Shown here piece after piece: positions 8,246 to 17,655 of a stretch of 64,000 bases of DNA. The notes under the pieces were generated by a model that worked only from the letters and a program-made list of their open reading frames with translations, was not told where the DNA came from and searched no databases. A program made the translations under genes and the position numbers. The stretch is from an uncultured Brevundimonas sp. Lineage in GTDB: Bacteria > Pseudomonadota > Alphaproteobacteria > Caulobacterales > Caulobacteraceae. The stretch is taken from assembly GCF_947305955.1 (NCBI RefSeq), contig NZ_CAMZFB010000004.1, positions 1 to 64,000 of the forward strand, given 5' to 3'. Each line of letters opens with the position of its first letter. Position 1 is the stretch's first letter.

Positions 8246-8827
8246 TTAGCGGACGAAGCGGGCCTTTGTTGCGGCCTCGGCCAAGGCCTCACGCACGGCG
8301 GCGGTGAGTTCTTCCATCGTCCGGACCTGACGCACGCCATAGGCCTCGGCGGTGATGTCCACATTGCCCTTGCGCCAGAAGCCGTCGGGGGCCAGCACGA
8401 TAAGCTTTCCGCTGCGGGCGTGCAGGCCCATTTCCAGCAGGCTGATCGGGCTTTGGGTGCCGGGGGCGAAATACATGACGATGACGTCGCTGGCCTCCAG
8501 CGCGGCCAGTTCCCATTCCACCTGGCGGCGGAACTCCGGCTCCGAGGCTTCGGGCTTCCATGCAGGGTTCCAGTCGGGACGGCGCGGGTTCAGGATCACC
8601 ACATCCATATCCGACAGGGCGCGGGTCATGGCGGCCTGCCAGTCCGGCGCGCCGCCCATGTCGATGCTGCCGCCCATAAAGACGCGCGGACGCTGGTTAT
8701 CCAGCGGCAGAGGCGAGGGCGAGGTGACCAGAATAGGCTCGGCCAACGCGCTGGCCGCCCCGCCGAGGACAAGCGCCGCCCCGACAACCGAAGCGAGGGT
8801 GCGAAGGGTAGGGATGCGGCGAGCCAT
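8246..8827 (-). CDS. Exported nucleoside deoxyribosyltransferase-like protein
   Basis: Residues about 45-165 match the nucleoside 2-deoxyribosyltransferase-like fold: VFMGGSIDMGGAPDWQ, then VVILNPRRPDWNP, the acidic helix QVEWELAALEASDVIVMYF, and SPISLLEMGLHARSGK. In relatives these elements bind a nucleotide or nucleoside and the glutamates near EWEL and LLEMG are catalytic. Unusually, the 193-residue protein begins with what looks like a signal peptide (RTLASVVGAALVLGGAASALA, cleavage near residue 29), so it may act in the periplasm. It converges on ssb across a shared terminator. The substrate is unknown. Confidence 0.7.
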   Translation of the reverse strand: MARRIPTLRTLASVVGAALVLGGAASALAEPILVTSPSPLPLDNQRPRVFMGGSIDMGGAPDWQAAMTRALSDMDVVILNPRRPDWNPAWKPEASEPEFRRQVEWELAALEASDVIVMYFAPGTQSPISLLEMGLHARSGKLIVLAPDGFWRKGNVDITAEAYGVRQVRTMEELTAAVREALAEAATKARFVR

Positions 8828-8946
8828 GGGAATCTCTCATAAGCGACTGGACGCCCGCCCTTAGACGCTTATCCATGTGAACGAAACACGCAGACAACTA
8901 TCGTGAGGAGCCAAAGGCAGCGGCCTATGGCATGCGCTAACAGGCT

Positions 8947-9834
8947 ATGATCGACCAAAAGCTCACCCCTCTGGAAATCGGTGCCATTTTGGCCATCGTC
9001 GTGATCTGGGGCGTCAACAACGCCGCAGCCAAGCTGGCGACCGAATACATGCCGCCGCTGATGGTGGCGGGGCTGCGCTTTGCCATTGCCGGTCTGTGCC
9101 TTGCGCCATTTGTGCGCCCGCCGTTTCCGAACTGGAAGGCGATGTTGTTGATCGCCTTCCTCGGCGGGGCGGTGCACTATGGTCTGATCTATTTCGCCTT
9201 TTCGCTGGCACAGGACGTCAGCCCTGTTTCGGTGGCGACCCAGACGTGGATCCCCTTTACCTCGCTGTTTGCCTTCCTGCTGTTGGGTGAGCGGCTGAAA
9301 TGGCCGGCCATTGTCGGCATGCTCATCGCCTTTGTCGGCGTGGCGTGGATGACGGCTGACCCGCACGCGCTTCAGGATTGGGAGGCTATCGTCATCGGCA
9401 CGCTGGCCGCTGCGGTGTGGGCCTTGGTCACGGTGATTGCGCGCCGCACGACGGCGGTACCGCCGCTGAAGATGCAGGGCATTCTGGCGCTGACGGCTAT
9501 GCCGACCATGGCGCTGGGGTCGTACGTGTTCGAGAGCGGACAGGTGGAAGGGCTGAGGTCCGCCACCCCGCTGGTCTGGGCCTCCGTGGTCTGGGCGGGA
9601 TTGTTCTCGTCCGTCATGGCCACCAGCCTGCTGTTCTGGCTGGTCCAGCGCCGCGAGGCAGGGCGGGTCACGCCCTATCTGTTGGGATCGACCGTTGTGT
9701 CGGTGCTGATGGGCTGGCTGTTCATGGGTGATATGCTGACGAGCCAGATCATTATCGGAGCCGCCCTGACCATGGTGGGCGTGGTGGTTGTTTCCATCGC
9801 CGAGCGCAATCTGCGGGCAGGGGCCGCGCGGTAA
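8947..9834 (+). CDS. EamA-family (DMT) transporter
   Basis: This 295-residue inner-membrane protein has ten predicted membrane helices arranged as two EamA repeats of five, the layout of drug/metabolite transporters such as RhaT- or YdcZ-like exporters. Typical features are VIWGVNNAAAKLA in helix 1, LGERLKW after helix 4, and FMGDMLTSQIIIGAALTMVG in the second repeat. The substrate cannot be read from sequence. It is flanked by terminators and looks monocistronic. Confidence 0.9.
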   Translation: MIDQKLTPLEIGAILAIVVIWGVNNAAAKLATEYMPPLMVAGLRFAIAGLCLAPFVRPPFPNWKAMLLIAFLGGAVHYGLIYFAFSLAQDVSPVSVATQTWIPFTSLFAFLLLGERLKWPAIVGMLIAFVGVAWMTADPHALQDWEAIVIGTLAAAVWALVTVIARRTTAVPPLKMQGILALTAMPTMALGSYVFESGQVEGLRSATPLVWASVVWAGLFSSVMATSLLFWLVQRREAGRVTPYLLGSTVVSVLMGWLFMGDMLTSQIIIGAALTMVGVVVVSIAERNLRAGAAR

Positions 9835-9860
9835 GCCGGATCACAGCCGGACAACAAAAA

Positions 9861-9894
9861 GGGCGGGGCACCGATGGTGCTCCGCCCCTTTCGT
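9861..9894. terminator. Terminator between convergent genes
   Basis: A stem of about 12 bases (GGGCGGGGCACC with GGTGCTCCGCCC, loop GAT) lies between the EamA gene and sodC. The T tract is better on the minus strand (TTTTTGTTG), so it mainly serves sodC. Confidence 0.8.
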
Positions 9895-9914
9895 ATTCTG
9901 GTGTCGGATCGGGC

Positions 9915-10487
9915 TTAGTGGGCCTTCACTATGCCACAGGCAACGCGGGCACCGGCACCGCCAATCGGCTGGCTGACATGGTCGTCGGCATTGGCGTGGA
10001 TGACGATGGCCGAGCCGTCCGCGTCCAGCAGGTTCTGGCCCGCCGTGCCGTCCACCAGAGCGGCGCGGTCGGTAAACAGTTCGGCGCGGGCAACACCGCT
10101 GGCATCGGCATAGATGTTCGGCAGGTCGCCAAGGTCCGGCCCTTGCGGGTTCAGCAGGCCGTGCGGCGCGGCGGTGGCGTGGTTGATGTGCGAACCGGCG
10201 GAGGTGAAGTTGGCCTCGCATTGGCCCGTGGCATGCAGGTGGATGCCGTGCCAACCCGGCGTCAGGCCCTGTGCCTCGACGATCATCAGCAGGCCGGACG
10301 GGCCTTGTTTCAGCTGCACGCTGCCAGCGGGCTGGCCGTCGTTATTGATCAGGGCGACGTTGAGGGCCGGGCCGCCAGCCGACGCGGCCGGAGCCGCAGC
10401 GGCGGGCTGTTCCTGAGCGACAGCCGCGCAACCGATAGTCATGATCATCATGCCGCCGGCGGCGAGGGAGATGGCAGTTTTTTTCAT
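9915..10487 (-). CDS. sodC: Cu/Zn superoxide dismutase
   Basis: SodC converts superoxide to oxygen and hydrogen peroxide in the envelope. The 190-residue protein has a signal sequence (MKKTAISLAAGGMMIMTIGC; either lipidated at this Cys or cut after AVA), then the SOD fold with copper ligands in WHGIHLHATGQC, the metal loop AGSHINHATAAPHG, and IVIHANADDH. The ATG at 10487 is preferred over the one two codons upstream because AAGGA lies at proper spacing. One usual zinc-ligand His (the H in HxGDLP of other SodC) reads as Asp here (GPDLGDLP). Confidence 0.92.
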   Translation of the reverse strand: MKKTAISLAAGGMMIMTIGCAAVAQEQPAAAAPAASAGGPALNVALINNDGQPAGSVQLKQGPSGLLMIVEAQGLTPGWHGIHLHATGQCEANFTSAGSHINHATAAPHGLLNPQGPDLGDLPNIYADASGVARAELFTDRAALVDGTAGQNLLDADGSAIVIHANADDHVSQPIGGAGARVACGIVKAH

Positions 10488-10610
10488 TGTCATTTTCCTT
10501 TGGCTATCGGTGTTCCAACCCTTCGCAGATTTTGCCACAGCGGGTCTAGAGTGCTAGAACCGACCCTAGCGGATCACGTTCCGATTCCGGCCATTTAAAG
10601 CCTGATTTCA

Positions 10611-13406
10611 TTGACCGACGACAGTTACCAAAACGGCGCTCCGGCGTCTTCCGGCGATATCGCGACCATCACCATCGAGAACGAGCTTAAACGTTCGTAC
10701 CTCGACTATGCCATGAGCGTTATCGTCAGCCGCGCACTGCCTGATGCACGCGACGGCCTGAAGCCTGTTCACCGCCGCATCCTGTATTCGATGCACGACT
10801 TGAACATGTCGCCAGACCGCGCCTATTCGAAGTGCGCGCGTGTTGTCGGTGACGTGCTGGGTCGTTTCCACCCCCATGGTGACTCGTCGGTCTACATGGC
10901 GCTGGTGCGTATGGCGCAGGACTTCTCCATGGGCCTTACGCTCGTGGACGGTCAGGGCAATTTCGGCTCGGTCGACGGCGATATGCCGGCCTCGATGCGT
11001 TACACCGAGTGCCGCATGACCCACGCCGCCGTGGCGATGCTGACCGACATTGAAAAAGACACTGTCGATTTCCAGCCGAACTACGACGAAAAAGAACTCG
11101 AGCCGACCGTTCTTCCGGCGCGTATCCCGAACCTGCTGGTCAATGGCGCGGGCGGTATCGCCGTGGGTATGGCGACCAACATCCCGCCGCATAACCTTGG
11201 CGAAGTGATCGACGCTTCGGTCGCCCTGCTGGACGATCCGAACATCACCGACGATGCCCTGCTGGACATCGTGCCGGGTCCGGACTTCCCGACCGGCGGC
11301 GAGATCATGGGCCGCACCGCCCCGCGCAACGCCCTGCGTGACGGTCGTGGCTCGGTCGTGGTGCGCGGCAAGGCCTCGATCGAAGAGATCCGCAAGGACC
11401 GCGAAGCCATCGTCATCACCGAGCTGCCCTATCAGGTCAACAAACAGACCCTGATCGAGCGCATCGCCGAGATGGTGCGCGAAAAGCGCCTCGAAGGCAT
11501 TGCCGACGTCCGCGACGAATCCGACCGTACCGGCATGCGTATGGTCATCGAGCTGAAGCGCGATGCCTCGGGCGATGTGATCCTGAACCAGCTCTATCGC
11601 TATACGGCGCTGCAGTCGTCGTTCGGCGTCAACATGCTGGCGCTGAACCATGGCCGTCCCGAGCAGATGGGCCTGCGCTCGCTGCTGGAAGCCTTCCTCG
11701 AGTTCCGCGAGGAAGTGATCGTCCGCCGCGTGAAGTTTGAACTGTCCAAGGCCCGCGACCGTGGTCACGTCTTGGTCGGTCTGGCCGTCGCCGTCGCCAA
11801 CATCGACGAGGTGATCCACATCATCCGTTCGTCGGCAGACCCGACGGAAGCCCGCGAGCGGCTGCAAGCCAAGGCTTGGCCGGTGGGCGACATGATGGCT
11901 CTGGTCGAGCTGATTGCCGACCCGCGTACCGTTCTGGTCGAGGGTGGTCTGATCAAACTGACTGACGAACAGGCCAAGGCCATTCTGGCGCTGACCCTGT
12001 CGCGTCTGACGGGTCTGGGCCGAGACGACATCTTTGGCGAGGCCAACACCCTGGCTGGCACCATCGCGGGCCACCTGGAAATCCTGTCGGATCGCAAGCA
12101 CGTTCTGGCCCTGATCCGTGACGACCTGCTGGCCGTTAAGGACCAGTTCGCCGTGCCGCGTCGCACCGTAATCGGTGAGGGCGACCACGAGATGGAAGAC
12201 GAAGACCTGATCCCGCGTGAGGACATGGTCGTGACCGTCACCCATACCGGCTACGTCAAGCGCGTGGCCCTGAACGCCTATCGCACGCAGCATCGCGGCG
12301 GTAAGGGCCGTTCGGCCATGTCGATGAAGGACGAGGATGCCATCACCGGCGTCTTCTCGGCCTCGACCCACACGCCGGTCCTGTTCTTCGCCACCAACGG
12401 CAAGGCCTATAAGCTCAAGACGTGGCGCCTGCCGCTGGGCACGCCGCAGTCCAAGGGCAAGGCCTTCGTCAACCTGCTGCCGATCGAGCCGGGCGACAGC
12501 ATCATGAACGTGCTGCCGCTGCCGGAGGATGAAGGCACTTGGGGCGATTACGACATCATGTTCGCCACCAAGTCGGGCGACGTGCGTCGTAACAAGCTCA
12601 GCGACTTCGCCACCGTGAACCGCGCGGGCAAGATCGCCATGAAGCTGGAAGACGGTGACCGCATGGTCGGCGTCGGCATCTGTACGGCGGAAGACGACAT
12701 CCTGCTGACGACCGCTCTGGGCCGTGCCATCCGCTTCAAGGCCGACGACGTTCGCGTCTTCAAGGGCCGCGACTCCACGGGCGTTCGCGGTATCCGTCTG
12801 CAGGACGGCGACGAGGTGATCTCCATGGCCGTTCTGGGCCGTGTGGACGCCACGCCGGAAGAACGCGCCACCTATGTCAAACTGGCCAATGCCAAGCGCC
12901 GCGCGGCGCAGGGCGAGGGCGAAGAGGACAACACCCCGACCGAGGCCGAGGACGAAGCCGAAGGTTCGGTCGAACTGGACGCTGAGCGTTTCGCTGAGCT
13001 GGAAGCCGCCGAACAGTTCATCCTGACGGTTTCGGAAAACGGTCTGGGCAAGCGCTCCAGCGCCTATGAGTACCGTCGTACCGGACGTGGCGGTCAGGGT
13101 CTGACCGCGCACGGTCTGGGCGGTCGTGCGGGCAAGCGTCTGGCCGCAGCCTTCCCGGTGGATGCAGCGGATGACCTGCTGCTGGTCACCGACGGTGGCC
13201 AAATGATCCGTACCCCTGTCGAGCAGGTCCGCATCGTGGGCCGCGCCTCGCAGGGCGTGATGATCTTCCGCACGGGCAAGGACGAGCGTGTCGTCTCGGT
13301 CGAGCGTCTGCCGAACTCCGGCGAGGACGAAGCCGAAGGCATCGAAGGTGAAGTGATCGAGGGCGAAGCCACCGAAATCACCGCGCCGGAATCGAACGCG
13401 GAATAA
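10611..13406 (+). CDS. gyrA: DNA gyrase subunit A
   Basis: GyrA cuts and rejoins DNA for supercoiling, together with GyrB. The 931-residue protein has the breakage-reunion domain ([20 protein letters not shown] at about 29-47), catalytic Tyr at about 131 ([10 protein letters not shown]), and the C-terminal beta-pinwheel with the GyrA box QHRGGKG. A Glu/Asp-rich loop lies in the last third (about 770-805) and the tail is acidic. The start is TTG at 10611, since the N-terminus MTDDSYQNG follows directly and no ATG fits. In the quinolone region, [17 protein letters not shown] has Met at the position of E. coli Asp87. The class IV aminotransferase gene follows after seven bases. Confidence 0.97.
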   Translation: MTDDSYQNGAPASSGDIATITIENELKRSYLDYAMSVIVSRALPDARDGLKPVHRRILYSMHDLNMSPDRAYSKCARVVGDVLGRFHPHGDSSVYMALVRMAQDFSMGLTLVDGQGNFGSVDGDMPASMRYTECRMTHAAVAMLTDIEKDTVDFQPNYDEKELEPTVLPARIPNLLVNGAGGIAVGMATNIPPHNLGEVIDASVALLDDPNITDDALLDIVPGPDFPTGGEIMGRTAPRNALRDGRGSVVVRGKASIEEIRKDREAIVITELPYQVNKQTLIERIAEMVREKRLEGIADVRDESDRTGMRMVIELKRDASGDVILNQLYRYTALQSSFGVNMLALNHGRPEQMGLRSLLEAFLEFREEVIVRRVKFELSKARDRGHVLVGLAVAVANIDEVIHIIRSSADPTEARERLQAKAWPVGDMMALVELIADPRTVLVEGGLIKLTDEQAKAILALTLSRLTGLGRDDIFGEANTLAGTIAGHLEILSDRKHVLALIRDDLLAVKDQFAVPRRTVIGEGDHEMEDEDLIPREDMVVTVTHTGYVKRVALNAYRTQHRGGKGRSAMSMKDEDAITGVFSASTHTPVLFFATNGKAYKLKTWRLPLGTPQSKGKAFVNLLPIEPGDSIMNVLPLPEDEGTWGDYDIMFATKSGDVRRNKLSDFATVNRAGKIAMKLEDGDRMVGVGICTAEDDILLTTALGRAIRFKADDVRVFKGRDSTGVRGIRLQDGDEVISMAVLGRVDATPEERATYVKLANAKRRAAQGEGEEDNTPTEAEDEAEGSVELDAERFAELEAAEQFILTVSENGLGKRSSAYEYRRTGRGGQGLTAHGLGGRAGKRLAAAFPVDAADDLLLVTDGGQMIRTPVEQVRIVGRASQGVMIFRTGKDERVVSVERLPNSGEDEAEGIEGEVIEGEATEITAPESNAE

Positions 13407-13413
13407 GTCTGTC

Positions 13414-14217
13414 TTGGCCGTCGAACCGCAACTGTGGATCGACGGCCGTCCGGCCTCTGCCGACGACCTGCGCCAGATGGCCATGGTCAACTATGGGGCC
13501 GTGACGTCCTTCAACTACGCCGACGGCGGGGTGAGGGGACTGGATCTGCATATGGAAAGGCTCGCGGCCTCGGCACGCGAGCTTTTTCAATTGTCGCTCG
13601 ATGAATCCAGTGTTCGCAATCAGTTACGCGCCGCACTTGATGCAGTGGATGCAGCGTGGGTGCGGGTGACACTGACGGCTCCAAGCATGTCCTTGCGGGC
13701 ACCAGAGGCTGTCGAACGGCTGGCTGTCGGGATCTGGGTATCGCCGCCCGCCGCCCCTATGGCGGACGGACTGCGGGTCATGACCATGCGCCATCAGCGC
13801 GAACTGGCCCACCTCAAACATCTGGGCACGACGGGCGTCATACATGCCCGCCGCAAGGCCCGACTGGCCGGATATGACGATGCGCTCCTGACGGGCGAGG
13901 TGGGGCTGATCCTTGAGGGGACGCTGTGGAATATCGGCTTCCTTCAGGGCGACAGTATTGTCTGGCCCGAAGGGACCATGCTGGACGGTGTCACGCGCCG
14001 CCTGATCTCGCGCGGTCTGGAAAACTCAGGGGTGACGCAAGCCATTAGGCCCGTGTCGCTAGGGGATTTGGACCAGTTCGACGGTGCCTTTGCCTGTAAT
14101 GCCGCCACGCCAGCGGCCTCGATCGCCTCGATCAATGATCACCTGTTCCCCGGCACCCCCGACGCCATGGCGCGTCTGCGTCAGGCGTGGGAAAGCCAGC
14201 CCGTTCAATCGATCTGA
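13414..14217 (+). CDS. Class IV aminotransferase-like PLP enzyme
   Basis: This 267-residue protein belongs to the fold-type IV PLP enzymes, which include branched-chain and D-amino-acid aminotransferases and aminodeoxychorismate lyase. The N-terminal domain has the SFNYADGGVRGLDLHMERL segment; the PLP lysine is probably in ELAHLKHLGTTG (about residues 130-141); GEVGLILEGTLWNIGF fits the usual EGxxxN cofactor motif. The start is TTG at 13414, seven bases after gyrA. The exact reaction cannot be decided; a PabC-like lyase is possible. Confidence 0.8.
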   Translation: MAVEPQLWIDGRPASADDLRQMAMVNYGAVTSFNYADGGVRGLDLHMERLAASARELFQLSLDESSVRNQLRAALDAVDAAWVRVTLTAPSMSLRAPEAVERLAVGIWVSPPAAPMADGLRVMTMRHQRELAHLKHLGTTGVIHARRKARLAGYDDALLTGEVGLILEGTLWNIGFLQGDSIVWPEGTMLDGVTRRLISRGLENSGVTQAIRPVSLGDLDQFDGAFACNAATPAASIASINDHLFPGTPDAMARLRQAWESQPVQSI

Positions 14218-14305
14218 CCTCTTGGTGATCGAGGGGCGGCGAAGTCCATTTCCGCTATTCGCGAGATTTTGCACCTGCTAAGACAGGCGCAACTTACCCT
14301 TGGGG

Positions 14306-14322
14306 AGGCTTAGAGGAAGCCT
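14306..14322 (+). promoter_or_regulatory. Hairpin with Shine-Dalgarno in loop before coaD
   Basis: AGGCTT-AGAGG-AAGCCT is a perfect 6-base stem that ends on the base before the coaD ATG. The purine-rich ribosome-binding sequence forms the loop and part of the stem, so folding could modulate translation. Coaxial effects are inference. Confidence 0.35.
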
Positions 14323-14808
14323 ATGCGTATCGGACTTTATCCGGGCACTTTCGATCCGGTCACAAATGGCCACCTCGATATCATTGGCCGTGCGGTCAAG
14401 CTGGTAGACAAGCTGGTCATCGGCGTGGCCCAGAATGACGCCAAGGGGCCGCTGTTCACCACGCAGGAACGCGTCGAGATGCTCCAGCGCGAAGTCGCCC
14501 GTTTTGGCGATGCGGTGGAAGTGCGTCCGTTCAGCAGCCTGCTGATGCATTTTGCCGAAGAGCTGAATGCGAACTGCATCGTGCGCGGCCTGCGCGCTGT
14601 CGCCGACTTCGCGTACGAATTCCCGCTGACGGCGATGAACCAGCGCCTGAACAGCGAGATCGAAACGGTCTTTCTGATGGCCGATCCGCGCCATCAGGCG
14701 ATCGCCTCGCGCCTCGTGAAGGAAATCGCCATGCTGAATGGCGACATCGAAAGCTTCGTCAGCCCGGCCATTGCTGCTGCTGTGCTCGACAAGGTTCGCA
14801 ATCGCTGA
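14323..14808 (+). CDS. coaD: Phosphopantetheine adenylyltransferase
   Basis: CoaD joins ATP and 4'-phosphopantetheine to dephospho-CoA, the penultimate step of coenzyme A synthesis. The 161-residue protein has the nucleotidyltransferase signature GTFDPVTNGHLDII (TxGH motif, residues about 8-21), the RGLRAVADFAYEFPL segment at about 88-102, and the C-terminal helix with SPAIAAAVLDKV. Length is standard for bacterial CoaD. It is followed by two cyclophilin genes, the first only 13 bases away, so they are probably cotranscribed. Confidence 0.97.
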   Translation: MRIGLYPGTFDPVTNGHLDIIGRAVKLVDKLVIGVAQNDAKGPLFTTQERVEMLQREVARFGDAVEVRPFSSLLMHFAEELNANCIVRGLRAVADFAYEFPLTAMNQRLNSEIETVFLMADPRHQAIASRLVKEIAMLNGDIESFVSPAIAAAVLDKVRNR

Positions 14809-14821
14809 AACACTGAGTGTC

Positions 14822-15667
14822 ATGAAAAACCTGATGATTTCCGCAGCGGCTGCTGCTGTTCTGCTGGCCGGCACCGCCCACGCGCAATCCACGGCTGAAT
14901 GGCGCGAAGTCGCCGCCGAAAATCTCTGGGTGATCGACACCACCAAGGGGCAGGTTCTGGTCGAGCTGGAGCCGCGTATTGCGCCGAACCACATCGAGCG
15001 CATTCGCACCCTGACGACGCAGGGCTTCTATGACGGCCACAAATTCCACCGCGTGATCCCGGGCTTCATGGCCCAAACGGGTGATCCGCGCGGCACGGGC
15101 GAGGGCGGCAGCGAGCTGCCCGATCTGGCCGCCGAATTCAGCTTCCGTCGTGGCCGAGATGCCGGTTTCGCGGCGATTCCGACCAATGCCCCGATGCAGA
15201 TGGGCTTCATCGGCTCGAACGTCGTGGTGACCCAGCCGGACGCCCAGATGATGATCAATGCCGATATGAAGGTTCAGGCCACCGGCCTGTTCTGCGCCGG
15301 TACGGCAGGTATGGCACGTTCGGGTCTGCCCAACAGCGCCAACAGCCAGTTCTTCCTCACCACAGCCAACGCCGACAACCTGAACGGGGCCTACACGGTC
15401 TTTGGTCGCGTGCTGTCGGGTCTGGACGTTCTCAAGGCGCTGAAGCCCGGTGCCGAGGCCAATGATGGTGCGGTAGGCGAGGGTGCTGATGTTATGACGC
15501 GCGTGCGTCTGGCCTCGCAAATTCCGGCCAATGAACGCCCGACCGTGCGTGTGGCTGTGCCGGGTGGCGCACCCTTTACCGCGGCTGTGGATGCGGCCCG
15601 TAATCGCATCGGCAATGCCTTTACGGCCTGTGACGTCACCGTGCCGGTAGAGGTCATCAACCCCTAA
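14822..15667 (+). CDS. Periplasmic cyclophilin-type peptidyl-prolyl isomerase
   Basis: This 281-residue protein catalyses cis-trans isomerisation at proline during folding of exported proteins. It has a signal peptide (AAAAAVLLAGTAHA, cut after about residue 20), then a cyclophilin domain with the catalytic block KFHRVIPGFMAQTGDP and the downstream NSQFFLTTANADNLNGAYTV segment. The start at 14822 is chosen because the signal peptide begins there. It is longer than minimal cyclophilins, with a C-terminal extension of about 80 residues that is shared by the next gene. Confidence 0.93.
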   Translation: MKNLMISAAAAAVLLAGTAHAQSTAEWREVAAENLWVIDTTKGQVLVELEPRIAPNHIERIRTLTTQGFYDGHKFHRVIPGFMAQTGDPRGTGEGGSELPDLAAEFSFRRGRDAGFAAIPTNAPMQMGFIGSNVVVTQPDAQMMINADMKVQATGLFCAGTAGMARSGLPNSANSQFFLTTANADNLNGAYTVFGRVLSGLDVLKALKPGAEANDGAVGEGADVMTRVRLASQIPANERPTVRVAVPGGAPFTAAVDAARNRIGNAFTACDVTVPVEVINP

Positions 15668-15697
15668 TCAAGCAACGGCGGGGAGGCCGGACGCAGG

Positions 15698-16540
15698 ATG
15701 AAAAAGCAAATCGCTCTGGCCCTGGCCGGACTTTTCCTCTCAAGCGCTCCGGCCATTGCCGCAGATGAGTTTCAGGCCATTGCCCCTGAAAACCTGCTGG
15801 TTATCGAAACCACCAAGGGCGACATCTATGTCGAGATGACGCCCGATGTCGCGCCCCTGCATGTCGAACGCATCAGGGCGCTGGCGTCGGCGGGCTTTTA
15901 TGACGGTGTGGTCTGGCACCGTGTTATCGACGGCTTCATGGCCCAGACCGGTGATCCCACAGGGACGGGCGAGGGCGGCAGCGCGCTGGGCAACGTCAAG
16001 GCCGAGCTGACTTTCCGCCGTTCTGCAGAGACGCCCTTTGTGCCGGTGGCCGCGCCGTCCGGCTTCCCTCTGGGCTTCCACCACAGCCTTCCTGTCATGA
16101 GCCAGCCTGACCGCTTCTTCCAGCGTTCGGGTGATGGCAAGGCGACCGGCTGGGGCGTCTATTGCCCCGGAGTGGCGGGCATGGCCCGCGACGAGGCCGA
16201 AGACAGCGCTGACAGCCAGTTCTTCCTGATGCGGGCCTATTATCCAACGCTGGAGCGCCGCTACTCGATCTGGGGGCGTGTCGTCGTCGGGCAGGACGTG
16301 GTGGACAGCTTGAACGCGGGCGATCTGCCCAGTGGCATGGTGGAAAGTCCTGACCGAATGACGCGGGTGCGGATCGCTGCCGACATTCCGGTTCGCGAAC
16401 GGCCTGTCGTGCGCCGGATTGATCCGGCCAGCGCGCGCTTTGCGGCCCACGTCGCCGACGTGCGGGCCGCCAAGGGGGCTGATTTTTCGGTGTGTGACAT
16501 CACCATCGAGGCCCAGCTCCTCGATCCGATGGCGCGCTAG
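15698..16540 (+). CDS. Second periplasmic cyclophilin-type isomerase
   Basis: This is a tandem paralogue (280 residues) of the preceding gene with the same layout: signal peptide (ALALAGLFLSSAPAIA), cyclophilin block VWHRVIDGFMAQTGDP and SADSQFFLMRAYYPTLERRY, and a similar C-terminal extension ending in a Cys-containing segment (FSVCDITIEAQLL). The spacing of 30 bases suggests one transcript with coaD. Its stop codon overlaps the stop of the convergent ppx gene (CTAG read on both strands). The pair probably arose by duplication. Confidence 0.93.
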   Translation: MKKQIALALAGLFLSSAPAIAADEFQAIAPENLLVIETTKGDIYVEMTPDVAPLHVERIRALASAGFYDGVVWHRVIDGFMAQTGDPTGTGEGGSALGNVKAELTFRRSAETPFVPVAAPSGFPLGFHHSLPVMSQPDRFFQRSGDGKATGWGVYCPGVAGMARDEAEDSADSQFFLMRAYYPTLERRYSIWGRVVVGQDVVDSLNAGDLPSGMVESPDRMTRVRIAADIPVRERPVVRRIDPASARFAAHVADVRAAKGADFSVCDITIEAQLLDPMAR

Positions 16541-17655
16541 GTCGCGGGCGTCGGCTTTGCGCCGTGACGCGAGCGTTTGCGGCGACGACGGCGTTTCTTC
16601 TTTGGCGCGCTGGGCGAGTTCATCATCGTCAGCAACAGGCCCTCGCGCAGGCCACGGTCGGCGACGCGCACCCGCTCGCACGGCCATGCACGCTGGACGG
16701 CTTCAAGGATCGCCGCACCTGCCAGCACCAGATCGGCGCGGTCTGGGCCAATACAGCTTTCCGCCGCACGGCCTTCCGGCCCCAGATTGATAAGGCGCTG
16801 GGCGGCGGCCTCGCAGTCGGCGCGGGTCATCCATAGCCCGTCCACCAGATCGCGCTGATAGCGGCGCAGGCCCAGATGGATACCCGCCAGACTGGTGATC
16901 GCGCCCGAGGTCCCGACCATGTGGGCGCGACCTTGGGTGTAGAGCTGATGATATTCTGGATCTTGGGGGGCACCCTTGGCGATGGCCTCGGTCACATCGG
17001 CGACCATGGCCTCGTACCATTCGGTCGGCGATCCAGGGGGCTCGGGGTGGCGCTCGGCCAAGGTCACCACGCCCAGCGGTGCGGATGTCCACGCAACAGT
17101 GTCCAGGCCCTGTTCGGTGCGCCGCATCCACGACAGTTCGGTTGAGCCACCGCCCACGTCGATGACCAGAACGGCCTCGGCGTCCTGTTCGATCAGGTTC
17201 ATGCAGCCCGCGACCGACAGTCGGGCTTCCTCGATCGGGTCGATGATCCGAAGTTTCAGGCCGGTGCCCTTTCGGACCCGCTCGACAAACTCAGCGCCGT
17301 TTTCGGCGGCGCGGCAGGCTTGGGTGGCGACGGCGGAGAGGTGGTCAACCTTCAAACCGCGACGGGCGATACGCTCGGCGCACTGGGCGAGGGCGTCATA
17401 GGCGCGATCCATCGCCTTTTCATCGAGGCGTCCCGTGCGTGACAGGCCCTCGCCAAGGCGGACGATGCGGCTGAAGGAATCGACCACGCGGAAGCCGTCG
17501 CGCGCAGGACGCGCGATGAGCAGGCGACAGTTATTGGTCCCCAAATCCAAAGCGCCGTAGAGAGGCGCGTCTCGATTTGTATCGCTCTGCCGACGGGGGC
17601 GAGCGGGCTGGGACCGAGAGTCGCGCCGCTTGGGCGCGCCAGAGGTCTCCGGCAT
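16537..17655 (-). CDS. ppx: Ppx/GppA-family phosphatase
   Basis: Enzymes of this family remove phosphate from polyphosphate (Ppx) or from pppGpp (GppA). The 372-residue protein has the actin-like ATPase fold: GALDLGTNNCRLLIA near residue 34, the phosphate loop LVIDVGGGSTEL at about 163-174, and GTSGAITSLAGI. It lacks the C-terminal domains of the long E. coli Ppx and instead ends in a Lys/Arg-rich tail (KKKRRRRRKRSRHG) that could bind polyphosphate or nucleic acid. The N-terminus is also basic. Ppx versus GppA activity cannot be separated here. Confidence 0.88.
   Translation of the reverse strand: MPETSGAPKRRDSRSQPARPRRQSDTNRDAPLYGALDLGTNNCRLLIARPARDGFRVVDSFSRIVRLGEGLSRTGRLDEKAMDRAYDALAQCAERIARRGLKVDHLSAVATQACRAAENGAEFVERVRKGTGLKLRIIDPIEEARLSVAGCMNLIEQDAEAVLVIDVGGGSTELSWMRRTEQGLDTVAWTSAPLGVVTLAERHPEPPGSPTEWYEAMVADVTEAIAKGAPQDPEYHQLYTQGRAHMVGTSGAITSLAGIHLGLRRYQRDLVDGLWMTRADCEAAAQRLINLGPEGRAAESCIGPDRADLVLAGAAILEAVQRAWPCERVRVADRGLREGLLLTMMNSPSAPKKKRRRRRKRSRHGAKPTPAT

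Noticed and set aside
10608..13490. 960-codon open frame on the strand opposite gyrA
   Set aside because: It mirrors gyrA almost exactly. Its His/Gln/Val/Asp-rich sequence is what the reverse of GC-biased codons gives, and it has no ribosome-binding site or recognisable domain.
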